Source: Hahella sp050299855
GTDB lineage: Bacteria > Pseudomonadota > Gammaproteobacteria > Pseudomonadales > Oleiphilaceae
Assembly (NCBI GenBank): GCA_050299855.1
Contig: JBNKWQ010000046.1
Span: forward strand, 451,845-515,844
Reading direction: 5' to 3'
Length of the DNA stretch: 64,000 nucleotides
In this document: positions 25,385 to 34,346 of the stretch, piece after piece
How positions within the stretch are numbered: position 1 is the stretch's first letter
Layout: every line of letters starts with the position of its first letter
Notes under the pieces: generated by a model
Database searches by the model: none
Told to the model about the DNA's origin: nothing
The model's input: only the letters and a program-made list of their open reading frames with translations
Position numbers and translations under genes: made by a program

Positions 25385-27937
25385 ATGTCGCAGGGTTCGA
25401 AAATTGTTCAGCTTGATTCCCATCGAGGAAATCAGAACGCAGATAAAGGGGTGAAGCTACCGGCACCTCTCGTTAAGCTGCGTGACCGCTGTGGAGAACA
25501 TCTGCGCAAATTGATGGTGCGCCTGTTCGATCAGATGGACGATACGTACTTCGATCTGGCGGATCAGGCTGCCAATAATACTGAGCAGTCCGGCTATTTT
25601 GACGCCATGCGTGAACTCAGGTTGAAGAAAAGCCGGGTCACTTCACTCCTGATTCAGGGATACACCTCGGATTTCCAGTTTAATGATGCCGCCGCTGGAG
25701 CCGATACGAAAGCGCCCCTGGATATGGAAAATTTGTCGCTGGTGAAGGATGAAACCCTGGAAGAGCAGGTGGCCATCGACAATATGATCAACCGCTTTCA
25801 GGGTGAAGCAGGTCGTGATCTTGAGCATCTGACTTTACGTATAGATGCTCTTCTGGCGAGTGTCAGCGTTGACGATAGCAACAATCCTCTAGGCGTTGCT
25901 GCCATCACCCGTAACTTTGCCAAGGCCTGTGAAGACCTTGATATGGATATTCGCAGCAAGCTGGTATTTTTCAAACTATTTGAAAAGCATGTCCTGGCCC
26001 ATTTAAAGGCAATGCTGGAAGCGTCCAACAAGTATTTAATCGAGCAGGGCGTTATACCGGACATGGCAACCGTCCGTCCACAGCGTCGTCAACCTGCACC
26101 GGCTCCAACTCATGCTCCTGCTGGCAACATGGCCGGGCATAATGGAGCTTATGGTCATCCTGCCACTGCCGGCCAAACCTATGATGGTCAGAGCTATGGC
26201 GGTCAGAACTATGGCGGTCAGAGCTACAGTGGTCAAACATACAATACTCAGGGGGGGGCTTCTGATTCCTACCTGAGTGATAGCTACAATCCGGACGAGT
26301 TTGATAATGGGCTGATGATTGATCCTCTGGCGTTGATGAGTCAGAACAAGCCTCGTAATGCAGGCGTAGGGCCTGCTATGAACCTGCCTATGTTGCAACA
26401 GGCGACGCTGGTCAGCCTGTTGTCAGCAGCCCAGCATAACAACATGAATGTGCCCACCACGTCAGCCGGATTGGTGAATTACGGCAACCTGCTTGAACAC
26501 ATGGTTCGCAATGATTCGGGCAAACCGCGGGCTCGGGTTGGTGATATGCACCAGGACGTAATGAACCTGGTGAACATGTTGTTTGAATACATCCTCAGTG
26601 ATGGCCAGTTACAGGCCACCGTCAAAGCGTTGATTGCCCGTCTGCAGATTCCGATAGTGAAAGTTGCGTTGCTGGATAACACCTTCTTTAACCGCGGTGG
26701 GCATCCGGCCCGCAGGCTGCTGAATGAATTGGCAACCGCAGCGATCGGTTGGACTGAAAAGCCGAAAGGCGAGAACGATCCTTTCGTTAACAAACTGGAA
26801 GAAGTCGTACTGCGTCTACTCAATGAGTTTGACAGCGACATCGGCATTTTCGACGAAATTCTGCAGGATTTTCAGCTCTTTCAGGAGAGCGAGAAGAAAC
26901 GTCGGCAACTGGTCGAGCAAAGAACCCGTGACTCTGAAGTAGGTAAGGCCAAATCTGAGGCTGCTAAGAAGGAAGTGCAGCGGGAGCTTAATGCTCGCCT
27001 GGAAGGGCAAGTGGTTTCTGATCTGGTTCTGGAAGTTTTGCGTGAAGGCTGGAGCAGCTACCTTGTGCTGCTCCACTTGAAATACGGCACTGACCATGCC
27101 GAATGGCATAAGGCGTTACAAACCGCGAGCACACTGGTGAAAGCCACCAGCCTTGAAGGTGACGTGGAAGCATTGGACCTGGATGCAGTTGCTGAACTGA
27201 TTGTCGAACTTAAAGAAGGTCTGGCCCAAACCGCCTTCAAACCTTTCGACCTGGATAAATGCCTGCAAACTCTGGAAGGCCAGATTGTCGAGGTCGCCCA
27301 GAAACGGCTTGAGACTCAGGTAGAGTTTGAAGATGAATTCGATTACGACGCTGGCGAAGAAGATTTTGAATCTGCCATTCTCGGAGGACTTCAGGAGGAG
27401 GTCGAAACTGAACTGGACGATATCGCCAATGACGTCAATGCATTGGAAGAGATTCAGGCAATCGCTTCTGTTACAGCAGACATTGCCGTAGAAGTGCCTG
27501 AAGTACTCGAATCAGCAGATGCGGTTCCTGTCGGCGATACGCCAGAGCAGTCCAGCCCGGCAGCCGTTGCTGCGGCACCGGTTACTCCTGCCAAGATTGT
27601 GCTGGTGGCAGATGAAGAGGAAGAACCGGCCGTTGCTGAAGCCGCAGATGAGAAAACCATGCAAATGGTGGATCGCATCAATATCGGTACCTGGGTGGAA
27701 GTCAACGAAGGTGAAGACAAGAAGTATCGTTGCAAGCTTGCGGCCATTATTCAAACCACCGGTAAGTATATTTTCGTTAACCGCATGGGTGTGAAGGTGA
27801 TGGAGAAAAGTCGTCTAGGGTTGGCAATGGCACTTAAGACCCACTCGATGAATCTGCTGGATGACGGGCTGCTGTTTGATCGTGCGTTAGAATCTGTCAT
27901 CGGCAATCTGCGGGAAAATAAATCCCACCAGGGCTAA
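25385..27937 (+). CDS. DUF1631 family protein
   Basis: This large (850-residue) cytoplasmic DUF1631 protein of unknown function is a family commonly found near nadC/ampD in Pseudomonas relatives. I choose ATG 25385 because GGAG sits just upstream; an in-frame ATG at 25358 would add nine residues. Around residues 262-286 there is a repeated GQ.Y.G segment (about five copies) in a low-complexity linker between two helical halves. The C-terminal region (NIGTWVEVNEGEDKKYRCKLAAI, VNRMGVKV) resembles a small beta-barrel of PilZ-like appearance, which is inference. A strong terminator follows. Confidence 0.88.
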   Translation: MSQGSKIVQLDSHRGNQNADKGVKLPAPLVKLRDRCGEHLRKLMVRLFDQMDDTYFDLADQAANNTEQSGYFDAMRELRLKKSRVTSLLIQGYTSDFQFNDAAAGADTKAPLDMENLSLVKDETLEEQVAIDNMINRFQGEAGRDLEHLTLRIDALLASVSVDDSNNPLGVAAITRNFAKACEDLDMDIRSKLVFFKLFEKHVLAHLKAMLEASNKYLIEQGVIPDMATVRPQRRQPAPAPTHAPAGNMAGHNGAYGHPATAGQTYDGQSYGGQNYGGQSYSGQTYNTQGGASDSYLSDSYNPDEFDNGLMIDPLALMSQNKPRNAGVGPAMNLPMLQQATLVSLLSAAQHNNMNVPTTSAGLVNYGNLLEHMVRNDSGKPRARVGDMHQDVMNLVNMLFEYILSDGQLQATVKALIARLQIPIVKVALLDNTFFNRGGHPARRLLNELATAAIGWTEKPKGENDPFVNKLEEVVLRLLNEFDSDIGIFDEILQDFQLFQESEKKRRQLVEQRTRDSEVGKAKSEAAKKEVQRELNARLEGQVVSDLVLEVLREGWSSYLVLLHLKYGTDHAEWHKALQTASTLVKATSLEGDVEALDLDAVAELIVELKEGLAQTAFKPFDLDKCLQTLEGQIVEVAQKRLETQVEFEDEFDYDAGEEDFESAILGGLQEEVETELDDIANDVNALEEIQAIASVTADIAVEVPEVLESADAVPVGDTPEQSSPAAVAAAPVTPAKIVLVADEEEEPAVAEAADEKTMQMVDRINIGTWVEVNEGEDKKYRCKLAAIIQTTGKYIFVNRMGVKVMEKSRLGLAMALKTHSMNLLDDGLLFDRALESVIGNLRENKSHQG

Positions 27938-27985
27938 GCTTCAAAAGGGAGCTGGCTTGTAGATAAAGATCAAGCTACTACAGAT

Positions 27986-28012
27986 AAAGGAGGGGATTAA
28001 CCCTCCTTTTCA
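27986..28012 (+). terminator. Rho-independent terminator after the DUF1631 gene
   Basis: Arms AAAGGAGGG (27986-27994) and CCCTCCTTT (28001-28009) pair perfectly around a 6-nt loop and end in TTTT. It lies about 50 bp downstream of the DUF1631 stop. Confidence 0.85.
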
Positions 28013-28119
28013 GTTTTGTACTTTTTCATACTATTCTCTTTCCTTCATACTAGCCTCAGTCATTTGTACTTAATCATTTTTGCTAGCCGCAATAAATTAC
28101 TTTCGGACTGAGGCTCGTA

Positions 28120-28713
28120 ATGCCAGTGAATTTGCCGGATAACCGGTCGATACTAACGATAGATCTTGATGGTTGGATAGAGGATGCGCGCCGGGTTCCA
28201 TCTCCCAATTTCAATCAGCGGCCACATCAATGTGATGTCGATATGCTGGTGGTACATAACATCAGTTTGCCGCCCGGGAAATTTGGCGGGAGATTTATTG
28301 AGCAATTCTTTACTAACCAGTTAGACCCTGCCGCCCACCCATATTTCCGGGAAATCGAAGGCATGGAGGTGTCGGCCCATTGTCTGATCAAACGGACGGG
28401 TGAAATTGTCCAGTTTGTTTCATTTCACGATAGGGCCTGGCATGCCGGTAAATCCTGCTGGGAAAAGCGGAATAACTGCAATGACTTTTCCATAGGTATA
28501 GAACTGGAAGGCACTGATGACAGCCCTTTTGAGCCGATTCAGTATCAGCAGCTGGCTGCATTGGTCAGGTCATTACAGGCCTTATACCCTAAACTGACGA
28601 AATCACGGATTCTTGGTCACTCGGATATAGCGCCGGGACGCAAGACAGATCCAGGGCCTGCTTTTGAATGGTCTACACTAAGGGCATTAATTACAAGAGC
28701 TGAACAGCCATGA
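28120..28713 (+). CDS. ampD: 1,6-anhydro-N-acetylmuramyl-L-alanine amidase AmpD
   Basis: AmpD cleaves the peptide from anhydromuropeptides during cytoplasmic cell-wall recycling and so keeps AmpR-type beta-lactamase induction low. The amidase_2 zinc site is intact: histidine in VVHNISLPPG, histidine in the LGHSDIAPGRKTDPGPAF segment, and the Asp of KTDPGP. Length 197 is normal. It overlaps ampE by 4 bp (ATGA), indicating coupling. Confidence 0.96.
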   Translation: MPVNLPDNRSILTIDLDGWIEDARRVPSPNFNQRPHQCDVDMLVVHNISLPPGKFGGRFIEQFFTNQLDPAAHPYFREIEGMEVSAHCLIKRTGEIVQFVSFHDRAWHAGKSCWEKRNNCNDFSIGIELEGTDDSPFEPIQYQQLAALVRSLQALYPKLTKSRILGHSDIAPGRKTDPGPAFEWSTLRALITRAEQP

Positions 28714-29585
28714 AATTCCTGGTGCTTTTGCTGACGTTTATTCTGCAGCGCAAACTTAATCTCACCATCAGTCGGCAGCATGATCAATGGGCTCGGCGTT
28801 TTCTCGCTTTTTTTGAGGCCCAACTGCCGGTGATTCGTCATCACACGGTACTTTACCTACTTATCGCCATCATCCTACCGGCGCTGGCACTGCTGCTCCT
28901 GTTAACTATGATTGAGGGTGTTTTCTATGGAGTGGGCACACTCTTTGTACACATTGTTATGCTCTTTCTCTGCCTTGGTTGCGGTTATCTGAAACAAGCG
29001 GTGGAGCTCTATCTCAGCCAGTGGGAAGCAGGAAGCTATCAGTCAGCTTTCAGAACCCTGGAAAGCGCGGAAATATATATTGAGGGTGCCGAATCAATGA
29101 CACCCGCAGAAATCCATTATCAGGCTTGTTCCCAGTTTATGTACCAGACCTTTCAGCGCTATTTTATGGTGATTTTCTGGTACATGGTGGCAGGTCCAGT
29201 AGGTGCACTGGTTGCCCGGCTGGCCCATGTTGCCGGTAGTGAGCCCCGAGTCTATGTGCCGCCTCATATGGGGCTGATCTATCGGCTGCTGGAGTGGCTG
29301 CCGGCCAGGTTATTGGGCCTGACTTTCGCTCTGGTGGGTAATTTTGGTCCGACTATCAAGAGTGCGCTTAATGACCTTATTGACCCCGCTATCCAGGCAT
29401 TACCGCTATTGCAGCACGCTGCGGCCGGTGCGGTGGAGAGCTTTCCTTCAAGACCTATTCGTGGGGAAGCAGAGCCAGTGCGGGACGGCCACCAGATGAT
29501 CAACCTGCGCGACTTGTTGAATCGCTCGATGATAGTCTGGTTTTCTCTGATAGCCATTCTGACTATTGTCGGCTGGATGTCCTGA
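28710..29585 (+). CDS. ampE: AmpE-like membrane protein (CobD/CbiB-related fold)
   Basis: This 291-residue inner-membrane protein is encoded directly after ampD with a 4-bp overlap. It has hydrophobic helices near residues 45-65, 73-90, 150-170 and 270-288. It has the family's RTLESAEIYIEGAESM-like and YQTFQRYFMVIFWYMVAGPVGAL segments. AmpE is described as a modulator of the regulatory signalling linked to ampD, with unclear biochemistry. Confidence 0.9.
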   Translation: MKFLVLLLTFILQRKLNLTISRQHDQWARRFLAFFEAQLPVIRHHTVLYLLIAIILPALALLLLLTMIEGVFYGVGTLFVHIVMLFLCLGCGYLKQAVELYLSQWEAGSYQSAFRTLESAEIYIEGAESMTPAEIHYQACSQFMYQTFQRYFMVIFWYMVAGPVGALVARLAHVAGSEPRVYVPPHMGLIYRLLEWLPARLLGLTFALVGNFGPTIKSALNDLIDPAIQALPLLQHAAAGAVESFPSRPIRGEAEPVRDGHQMINLRDLLNRSMIVWFSLIAILTIVGWMS

Positions 29586-29664
29586 AAAGTTTAAAACACT
29601 TCCCCTATCGCAGGGCGGGAATCTGGCCACCAGTTATCCGCACATGACTCCGGATCTGCAGGAA

Positions 29665-30222
29665 CTAGGCTGCCGAAAGTTCGCGAATAAACTCTGTCAT
29701 ATTGGGGGCGAGCCTTGCATGAGGACGCCTGCCGGGCACCTCTAGACAGATTTCTCCGGAGCTATTGTCAATCACCACGACATTTTCTCCATCAGCCACT
29801 GCCACGAAGAAGGTTAGCGGCTGACGTTTCTTCTGTTTCATAAAGGCGTGGCCGAGAAGATTTTCCCGCAGAATATCCAGATCTGCTTCATTCCATACCT
29901 GTAGCAAGTGAATCGGGCCCGTAGGGCTGATGCAGTCAATGCCGTTGCTCCAGTAGCTGCCGTAGAAGGCTTTCAGATCCTTGTGGATGGTGGTTTCCAG
30001 GCCTTGCTCAAGTCCTTTAAAAATGGACATGTCGCCATTTGCCCTGGGTTGCCAGTGAATCAGGCCTGTTGATTCATCGATTGATATCACCGGCGGAGCA
30101 GATGTCCAACCGGGCAAGTCGCTGTCCAAATCAGTTGTGGGGAACTGACCGCTTTGAGCCTTAGTGCGGGCTATATAGTTGTCAAACAAGTCTGCCAGCG
30201 CATTTTGCACATCGAAAGTCAC
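29665..30222 (-). CDS. syd: SecY-interacting protein Syd
   Basis: Syd is a cytoplasmic protein that binds the SecY translocon and may proofread abnormal SecYEG. The 185-residue sequence lines up with E. coli Syd. Matching points are an early IHWQPRANGD block, LLQVWNEADLDILRENLLGH in the middle, and the SGEICLEVPGRRPHARLAPNMTEFI end. It is a single gene on the minus strand, facing the chemotaxis receptor gene across a 355-bp divergent region. Confidence 0.9.
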   Translation of the reverse strand: MTFDVQNALADLFDNYIARTKAQSGQFPTTDLDSDLPGWTSAPPVISIDESTGLIHWQPRANGDMSIFKGLEQGLETTIHKDLKAFYGSYWSNGIDCISPTGPIHLLQVWNEADLDILRENLLGHAFMKQKKRQPLTFFVAVADGENVVVIDNSSGEICLEVPGRRPHARLAPNMTEFIRELSAA

Positions 30223-30577
30223 GCGTTACCTCAAATCTATACTGGTTGAAAACGCAAGGTATCTGATATCAGGGTGAATATACATTAGCTTACAAAATTT
30301 AGCGGAAAACTGATTCAAAATTGATCTAATCTGCCGGGCGCCTTGGTTTGATGGTCTACACTTGGTAGCAAGATAGTGCTGACTGCCAGTCAGTTGGTGG
30401 CTTTTTTGGTGAATAGTCTTCCGAAATTATGTTGTATTCGGAGCAAGGCTGGTCCCGCTAGACACTCGTTATGGGCTATTGCAGATGTGCTATCTTCAAA
30501 AAGTTAGAAAAGAAAATAAATAATATGGAGCGACATTTTATGGCATCGGAGGCTGATCACACGACGTCGAGGTAATA
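30223..30577. promoter_or_regulatory. Divergent intergenic region syd / chemotaxis receptor
   Basis: These 355 bp carry no ORF. They include a 15-bp near-continuous palindrome CTGACTGCCAGTCAG at 30379-30393 (7-bp perfect arms around one base), a candidate operator or small hairpin. A GAGGTAATA ribosome binding site precedes the receptor ATG at 30578. Confidence 0.4.
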
Positions 30578-32608
30578 ATGAAGCAGATTTTGTGGCCTGC
30601 TATCAAACTGATGAATCAGTTGAAATTGGTCTATAAATTTCTCCTGATCAGTATTCTGTTTTTACTCCCCATTATTTTTATGGGCTACACCCTGGTCACC
30701 CAACTTTATGCCGATATCCAACGTATCGAAAATGAGGTGCAAGGGGTTGATGTAAGCAAAGATGCCGCACAACTGTTGAGTTTGGCGCAACAATACCGGG
30801 ATTACAGAACCACTGCAAAGTTGCGTCAGAACCAGGGTCTGGAAGATAAGTCCCAGGATGTAAAAAGGCGTGTTTCTGCACTTCTTGCCAGTTTACAGGA
30901 GCGGCAGCTGGAATTTGATGCGACTAATGATTTACGGGGACAATTGACCTCTCTTGATCGCGCCTGGAAAACTCTGATCAGTGAGGACAATAACGAGATG
31001 TCACTGGCACCGCAGCTTTCTTACTACAGTTCTTTTGTGACCAAATCTCAGACATTCCTCAATGGTGTTCTACAAATTTCAGGTGTATCCCAGGACTCGT
31101 CCCGTGACATACAGTTCATGCTGGAGCTATCCAACAAGTATCTGGTCAACGCCACCTCCAAAATGTCAGAGGCCCGTGCTACCGGGATTTTTTCGCTGGT
31201 CGAGGGACGAGTTGGTTTCGATGTCAGCGATTACCTGAACAAACTCTTTGATGAGCTCAATGTTATCAATAACGGTTTTGCCAACCAGTTAGACGTTACC
31301 TTAAGTGCCAGCGCGGAAGTGCTCCAGGCATTGGGCGGGGCTGCGGAGAAGGCTAAAGGGCTGATTGTGGCCACAAGGGATCAACTGGATAACGAAATTA
31401 TTACCCCCGCGGTGCTGGACCAGCAGTGGTCCAGCTATGATGGTTCAGTGACTTCAAAAATTGAAGGCATGTTCAGTTTTAACAGTCGAATATACGACTT
31501 GATCAACACTTTCCTGGGGCATCGACTGCAGGAGCGCGAGACCACTCTATTCGGGATTTTTGCTGTTCAATCAGTCCTGCTGCTGATTATCGTCTACATC
31601 TTTATGGGCTTTTTCATCTCTGTGAAATCCACCATTGAAAACTTTGCTACGGGCGCTAGAGATGTCGCTGGCGGCGATCTGACTGTGAACCTGGAGTTAT
31701 CCAACAATGACGAAATGGGCCAACTGACCCAGGAATTTAACCAGATGACGCGCAAAGTCCACTCCCTGATGACCCAGTTGGTGGAAACTGCCGGAGAAGT
31801 GGATAATCAGGCCAAACAGGTAAATGACGTAGCGGTTGCCAGCAGTGATGCCTCTGAGCGACAGATGGCTGAAACCACGCAGATATCCGAAGCCATGCAC
31901 CAGATGGTGGATACGGTGGCGGAAGTGGCCAGCAGTTCCCAGGCAGCGGCGGCCGCTGCACACCAGGCTGATGAGGAAGCGTCAAAAGGCAAAAAGGTGG
32001 TGGATGATACGCTCCACACCATCAATCGATTGGCGGATGAAATTACTTCTTCGGTGGAATCCATTAACCGGGTTGCACAGGATTCCCAGGATATATCCCA
32101 GGTCCTGGTTGAAATTCGCGCCATCGCTGAGCAGACCAACCTGCTGGCTTTGAATGCAGCGATTGAAGCTGCACGGGCAGGTGAGCAGGGGCGTGGTTTT
32201 GCCGTGGTGGCGGATGAAGTTCGTACACTTTCGCAGCGCACGCAAAAATCCACCGAGGAAATCGAGAACATGATTTCCCAGCTGCAAAATGGCGTAAAGC
32301 AGGCGGTTGGTTCCATGCAGAGCAGTAAGGACGTCACCCAGTCTACGGTTGAACAGTCCAAGCATGTGGCCGAAGCTCTAGATCATATAGTGGCTTCCAT
32401 TGCCACTATCGTGGATATGAGTCATCAAATTGCTCAGGCTGCGGAAGAGCAGACTGCGGTGGCGAAAAATATTGACGAAAACGTCAAGCATATTTCCACC
32501 CTGGGGCAGGAGAGTATGGGGAACGCCAATCATACGCTGGAGAGCAGTCGGGCGCTGTCCAATCTGATGGGTACCCTGCATGAATTGTTGGCGTCATTCA
32601 AAATCTGA
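30578..32608 (+). CDS. Methyl-accepting chemotaxis protein
   Basis: This 676-residue transmembrane chemoreceptor has TM1 near residues 20-42 and a large helical periplasmic sensor (about 43-320) of no type I recognise. TM2 lies near 322-349. A HAMP domain (about 347-400) follows, then a long cytoplasmic signalling coiled coil. The conserved hairpin tip EQTNLLALNAAIEAARAGEQ and GRGFAVVADEVRTLSQRT is at about 516-555. No C-terminal CheR pentapeptide is evident. The gene is monocistronic and followed by a strong terminator. The ligand is unknown. Confidence 0.95.
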   Translation: MKQILWPAIKLMNQLKLVYKFLLISILFLLPIIFMGYTLVTQLYADIQRIENEVQGVDVSKDAAQLLSLAQQYRDYRTTAKLRQNQGLEDKSQDVKRRVSALLASLQERQLEFDATNDLRGQLTSLDRAWKTLISEDNNEMSLAPQLSYYSSFVTKSQTFLNGVLQISGVSQDSSRDIQFMLELSNKYLVNATSKMSEARATGIFSLVEGRVGFDVSDYLNKLFDELNVINNGFANQLDVTLSASAEVLQALGGAAEKAKGLIVATRDQLDNEIITPAVLDQQWSSYDGSVTSKIEGMFSFNSRIYDLINTFLGHRLQERETTLFGIFAVQSVLLLIIVYIFMGFFISVKSTIENFATGARDVAGGDLTVNLELSNNDEMGQLTQEFNQMTRKVHSLMTQLVETAGEVDNQAKQVNDVAVASSDASERQMAETTQISEAMHQMVDTVAEVASSSQAAAAAAHQADEEASKGKKVVDDTLHTINRLADEITSSVESINRVAQDSQDISQVLVEIRAIAEQTNLLALNAAIEAARAGEQGRGFAVVADEVRTLSQRTQKSTEEIENMISQLQNGVKQAVGSMQSSKDVTQSTVEQSKHVAEALDHIVASIATIVDMSHQIAQAAEEQTAVAKNIDENVKHISTLGQESMGNANHTLESSRALSNLMGTLHELLASFKI

Positions 32609-32629
32609 TTCGATGCGTTAATGGTAAAA

Positions 32630-32656
32630 GCCCGCTTAATCCAAAGCGGGTTTTTT
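32630..32656 (+). terminator. Rho-independent terminator after the chemotaxis receptor gene
   Basis: Arms CCCGCTT (32631-32637) and AAGCGGG (32644-32650) are followed by six T residues. It lies about 20 bp after the receptor stop and marks the end of the core-gene block before the accessory region. Confidence 0.9.
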
Positions 32657-32911
32657 ATGCTGCTTTCAATTAGTTGCGCTTAAGTAAGTGCCATTCGGAT
32701 CTGGCCTCAAGCTCTATATGTCGTATGCAGGCCCACTTAAATAACGGGACCAAGTGGGCAGGATATATGCGCATGCTCGTTTTTCCAGTGAACCACAGGA
32801 GTCGATTTCAGTGATTTTCCAATGGAATCATGGAGCTGGAGGATGTATCTTCAGAAACTGAAATTGGGAAAACGCGCATGCGTGTTATACGAATGTTTGG
32901 CACAAAATATA

Positions 32912-33550
32912 ATGAGACGAAAACTGATATATTTATTGGCACTTATATGCGGGGCATTGGCTACATATGAAGCATATGCTGTAGTAATCGCATACAAAAA
33001 GCTTCCTCATCAATTCGCACCCTATGCTTCAGTAACAGCAAGGGATCTTGGTTTAAGTGAAAAGCGCCAGGACATATTAATAAAAATTCAAGATCCTGCA
33101 TTTTTTGAACACACCGGTATTGAGTGGCCCAGCCCGCTAACAACCACTACAATCACCCAAAGTTTGGTAAAGAAACTCTTTTTTGAAAAATTCACAAAAG
33201 GTTTCAAGAAGATAGAGCAAACATTAATTGCTCGATTTGTTGTAAATCCAAACATATCAAAAGAAACCCAGCTTGTAGCCTTTATGTCCACGGCATATTT
33301 TGGTGAAAAAGACGGCAAGCAACTGTTTGGCTTTGACCAAGGGGCGCAGTCTTGGTTTAGCAAGTCGCTATCGGAATTAAACGACGATGAATACTTATCA
33401 TTAATTGCTATGCTTCCGGGGCCAAACATGCTCAAGCCAAATACAGTGGAGTCGAGACAACGGATAGACCGCATCAAGTTGGTATTAAACGGCGAATGCG
33501 TCTACGAGCATGTGTCTCAAATATTTTTAGACCAATGTTCTGATAGGTGA
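32912..33550 (+). CDS. Stand-alone GT51-like transglycosylase domain, catalytic Glu replaced
   Basis: This is a 212-residue protein with one N-terminal hydrophobic helix (LIYLLALICGALATYEAYAVV) and a domain resembling family 51 peptidoglycan glycosyltransferases. QDPAFFEHTG corresponds to motif I (ED..F..H.G), TTTTITQSLVKKLFF to motif II, and FKKIEQTLIARF to motif III. FSKSLSELNDDEYLSLIAML comes later. Motif I has Gln where the catalytic Glu is expected (codon CAA), so polymerase activity is doubtful. No transpeptidase domain follows. I start at ATG 32912; an upstream in-frame ATG at 32822 is possible. It is AT-rich and ends 9 bp before an attC-like site. Confidence 0.75.
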   Translation: MRRKLIYLLALICGALATYEAYAVVIAYKKLPHQFAPYASVTARDLGLSEKRQDILIKIQDPAFFEHTGIEWPSPLTTTTITQSLVKKLFFEKFTKGFKKIEQTLIARFVVNPNISKETQLVAFMSTAYFGEKDGKQLFGFDQGAQSWFSKSLSELNDDEYLSLIAMLPGPNMLKPNTVESRQRIDRIKLVLNGECVYEHVSQIFLDQCSDR

Positions 33551-33559
33551 TTGTGCAGT

Positions 33560-33635
33560 GCCTAACAATCCGCTACACAAGGACAAAGTTACTCGCTATC
33601 GCTCGCAATTCTGCCTCTGAGCAGTAATGTTAGAA
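33560..33635 (+). repeat. attC-like site 1, between the GT51-like and SGNH genes
   Basis: The R'' box GCCTAAC (33560-33566) fits RYYYAAC exactly, and the R' box GTTAGAA (33629-33635) fits GTTRRRY at six of seven positions. The outer arms CTAACA/TGTTAG are perfectly complementary. Inside, AGGACAAAGTTACTCGC and CGCTCGCAATTCTGCCT form a long imperfect stem with mismatches. This architecture is that of integron cassette recombination sites. Confidence 0.6.
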
Positions 33636-33654
33636 AAATGAGGAGACCAGAGTT

Positions 33655-34293
33655 ATGGATGAAATATTAATATATTCCGATAGCCTTACTTGGGGGATAA
33701 TTCCAAATACAAGGCAACGACTACCATATAATAAGAGATGGCCCGGCGTATTTGATGGGGCTTTGAAAGAGCATGGCTTAAATGTCAGAGTAATTGAAAA
33801 TTGCCTTAATGGCCGTAGAACAGTTTGGTCTGATCCATATAAATCTGGTCGCGATGGCTCTGAGAATTTAGCACAAACAATTGAAATGCACTCGCCACTT
33901 AAAATTGTCATTGTCCTGCTTGGTTCAAATGACTTTCAGTGCACTCATAACAACAATGCATGGCTGTCTGCCCAAGGTATGGCTAAATTAATAAATACCA
34001 TACGTACTGCGCCAATAGAACCTGGATTGCCAATCCCACAAATTATGGTTGTAGCTCCTCCAAAAATAGTAAAACCCAAAGGTGCTATTGCTAATAAATT
34101 CCTCAATGCAGAACAACGAAGTATTGGTCTAGCTCAGGAGCTAGAAATGGTGGCTAAAGAACATTCTGTGTTCTATTTCGATGCCAACACCGTTATTACC
34201 GCGAGCGAAATAGACGGCATCCATTTAGACGAAGCTCAGCATCAAGTTTTAGGTAAGGCTTTAGCGGATGAAGTCAAACAAAAAATCTTCTAA
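33655..34293 (+). CDS. SGNH/GDSL family hydrolase
   Basis: This is a 212-residue esterase/lipase-like protein. Block I reads YSDSLTWG (the usual GDSLTWG of arylesterase-type SGNH enzymes, with Gly replaced by Ser but the catalytic Ser kept). Block III is LLGSNDF with the oxyanion Asn, and block V is DGIHLD with the catalytic Asp and His. No signal peptide is seen, so it is probably cytoplasmic. It starts 20 bp after the R' box of attC-like site 1 with GAGGAGA upstream, and its stop codon lies inside the R'' box of site 2. That is the compact layout of a gene cassette. It is AT-rich compared with the core genes. Confidence 0.85.
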   Translation: MDEILIYSDSLTWGIIPNTRQRLPYNKRWPGVFDGALKEHGLNVRVIENCLNGRRTVWSDPYKSGRDGSENLAQTIEMHSPLKIVIVLLGSNDFQCTHNNNAWLSAQGMAKLINTIRTAPIEPGLPIPQIMVVAPPKIVKPKGAIANKFLNAEQRSIGLAQELEMVAKEHSVFYFDANTVITASEIDGIHLDEAQHQVLGKALADEVKQKIF

Positions 34294-34336
34294 CAAATAC
34301 AGTCAGCAGGACAAACCTACGCTGTAGGCGTTATGA
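34288..34336 (+). repeat. attC-like site 2, between the SGNH and GNAT genes
   Basis: A short (49-bp) site: R''-like TTCTAAC (34288-34294) and R'-like GTTATGA (34330-34336). Paired arms TAAC/GTTA, TACAG/CTGTA and AGG/CCT leave unpaired TCAGC on one side only, the asymmetry typical of folded attC bottom strands. The stop codon of the SGNH gene lies in the R'' box. The length is below the usual attC range. Confidence 0.5.
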
Positions 34337-34346
34337 GTAATTACGA

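Noticed and set aside
25233..25454. A 73-codon plus-strand ORF upstream of the DUF1631 gene
   Set aside because: It overlaps the DUF1631 start in another frame, lacks a ribosome binding site and has no recognisable features.
27961..27989. AGATAAAG repeated 21 bp apart before the DUF1631 terminator
   Set aside because: Only eight bases match, the rest of the unit is unlike, and one copy belongs to the terminator stem. It is too weak to call a tandem repeat.
31807..32361. A 184-codon Ser-rich minus-strand ORF
   Set aside because: It is a shadow of the strongly conserved chemoreceptor signalling domain on the plus strand.
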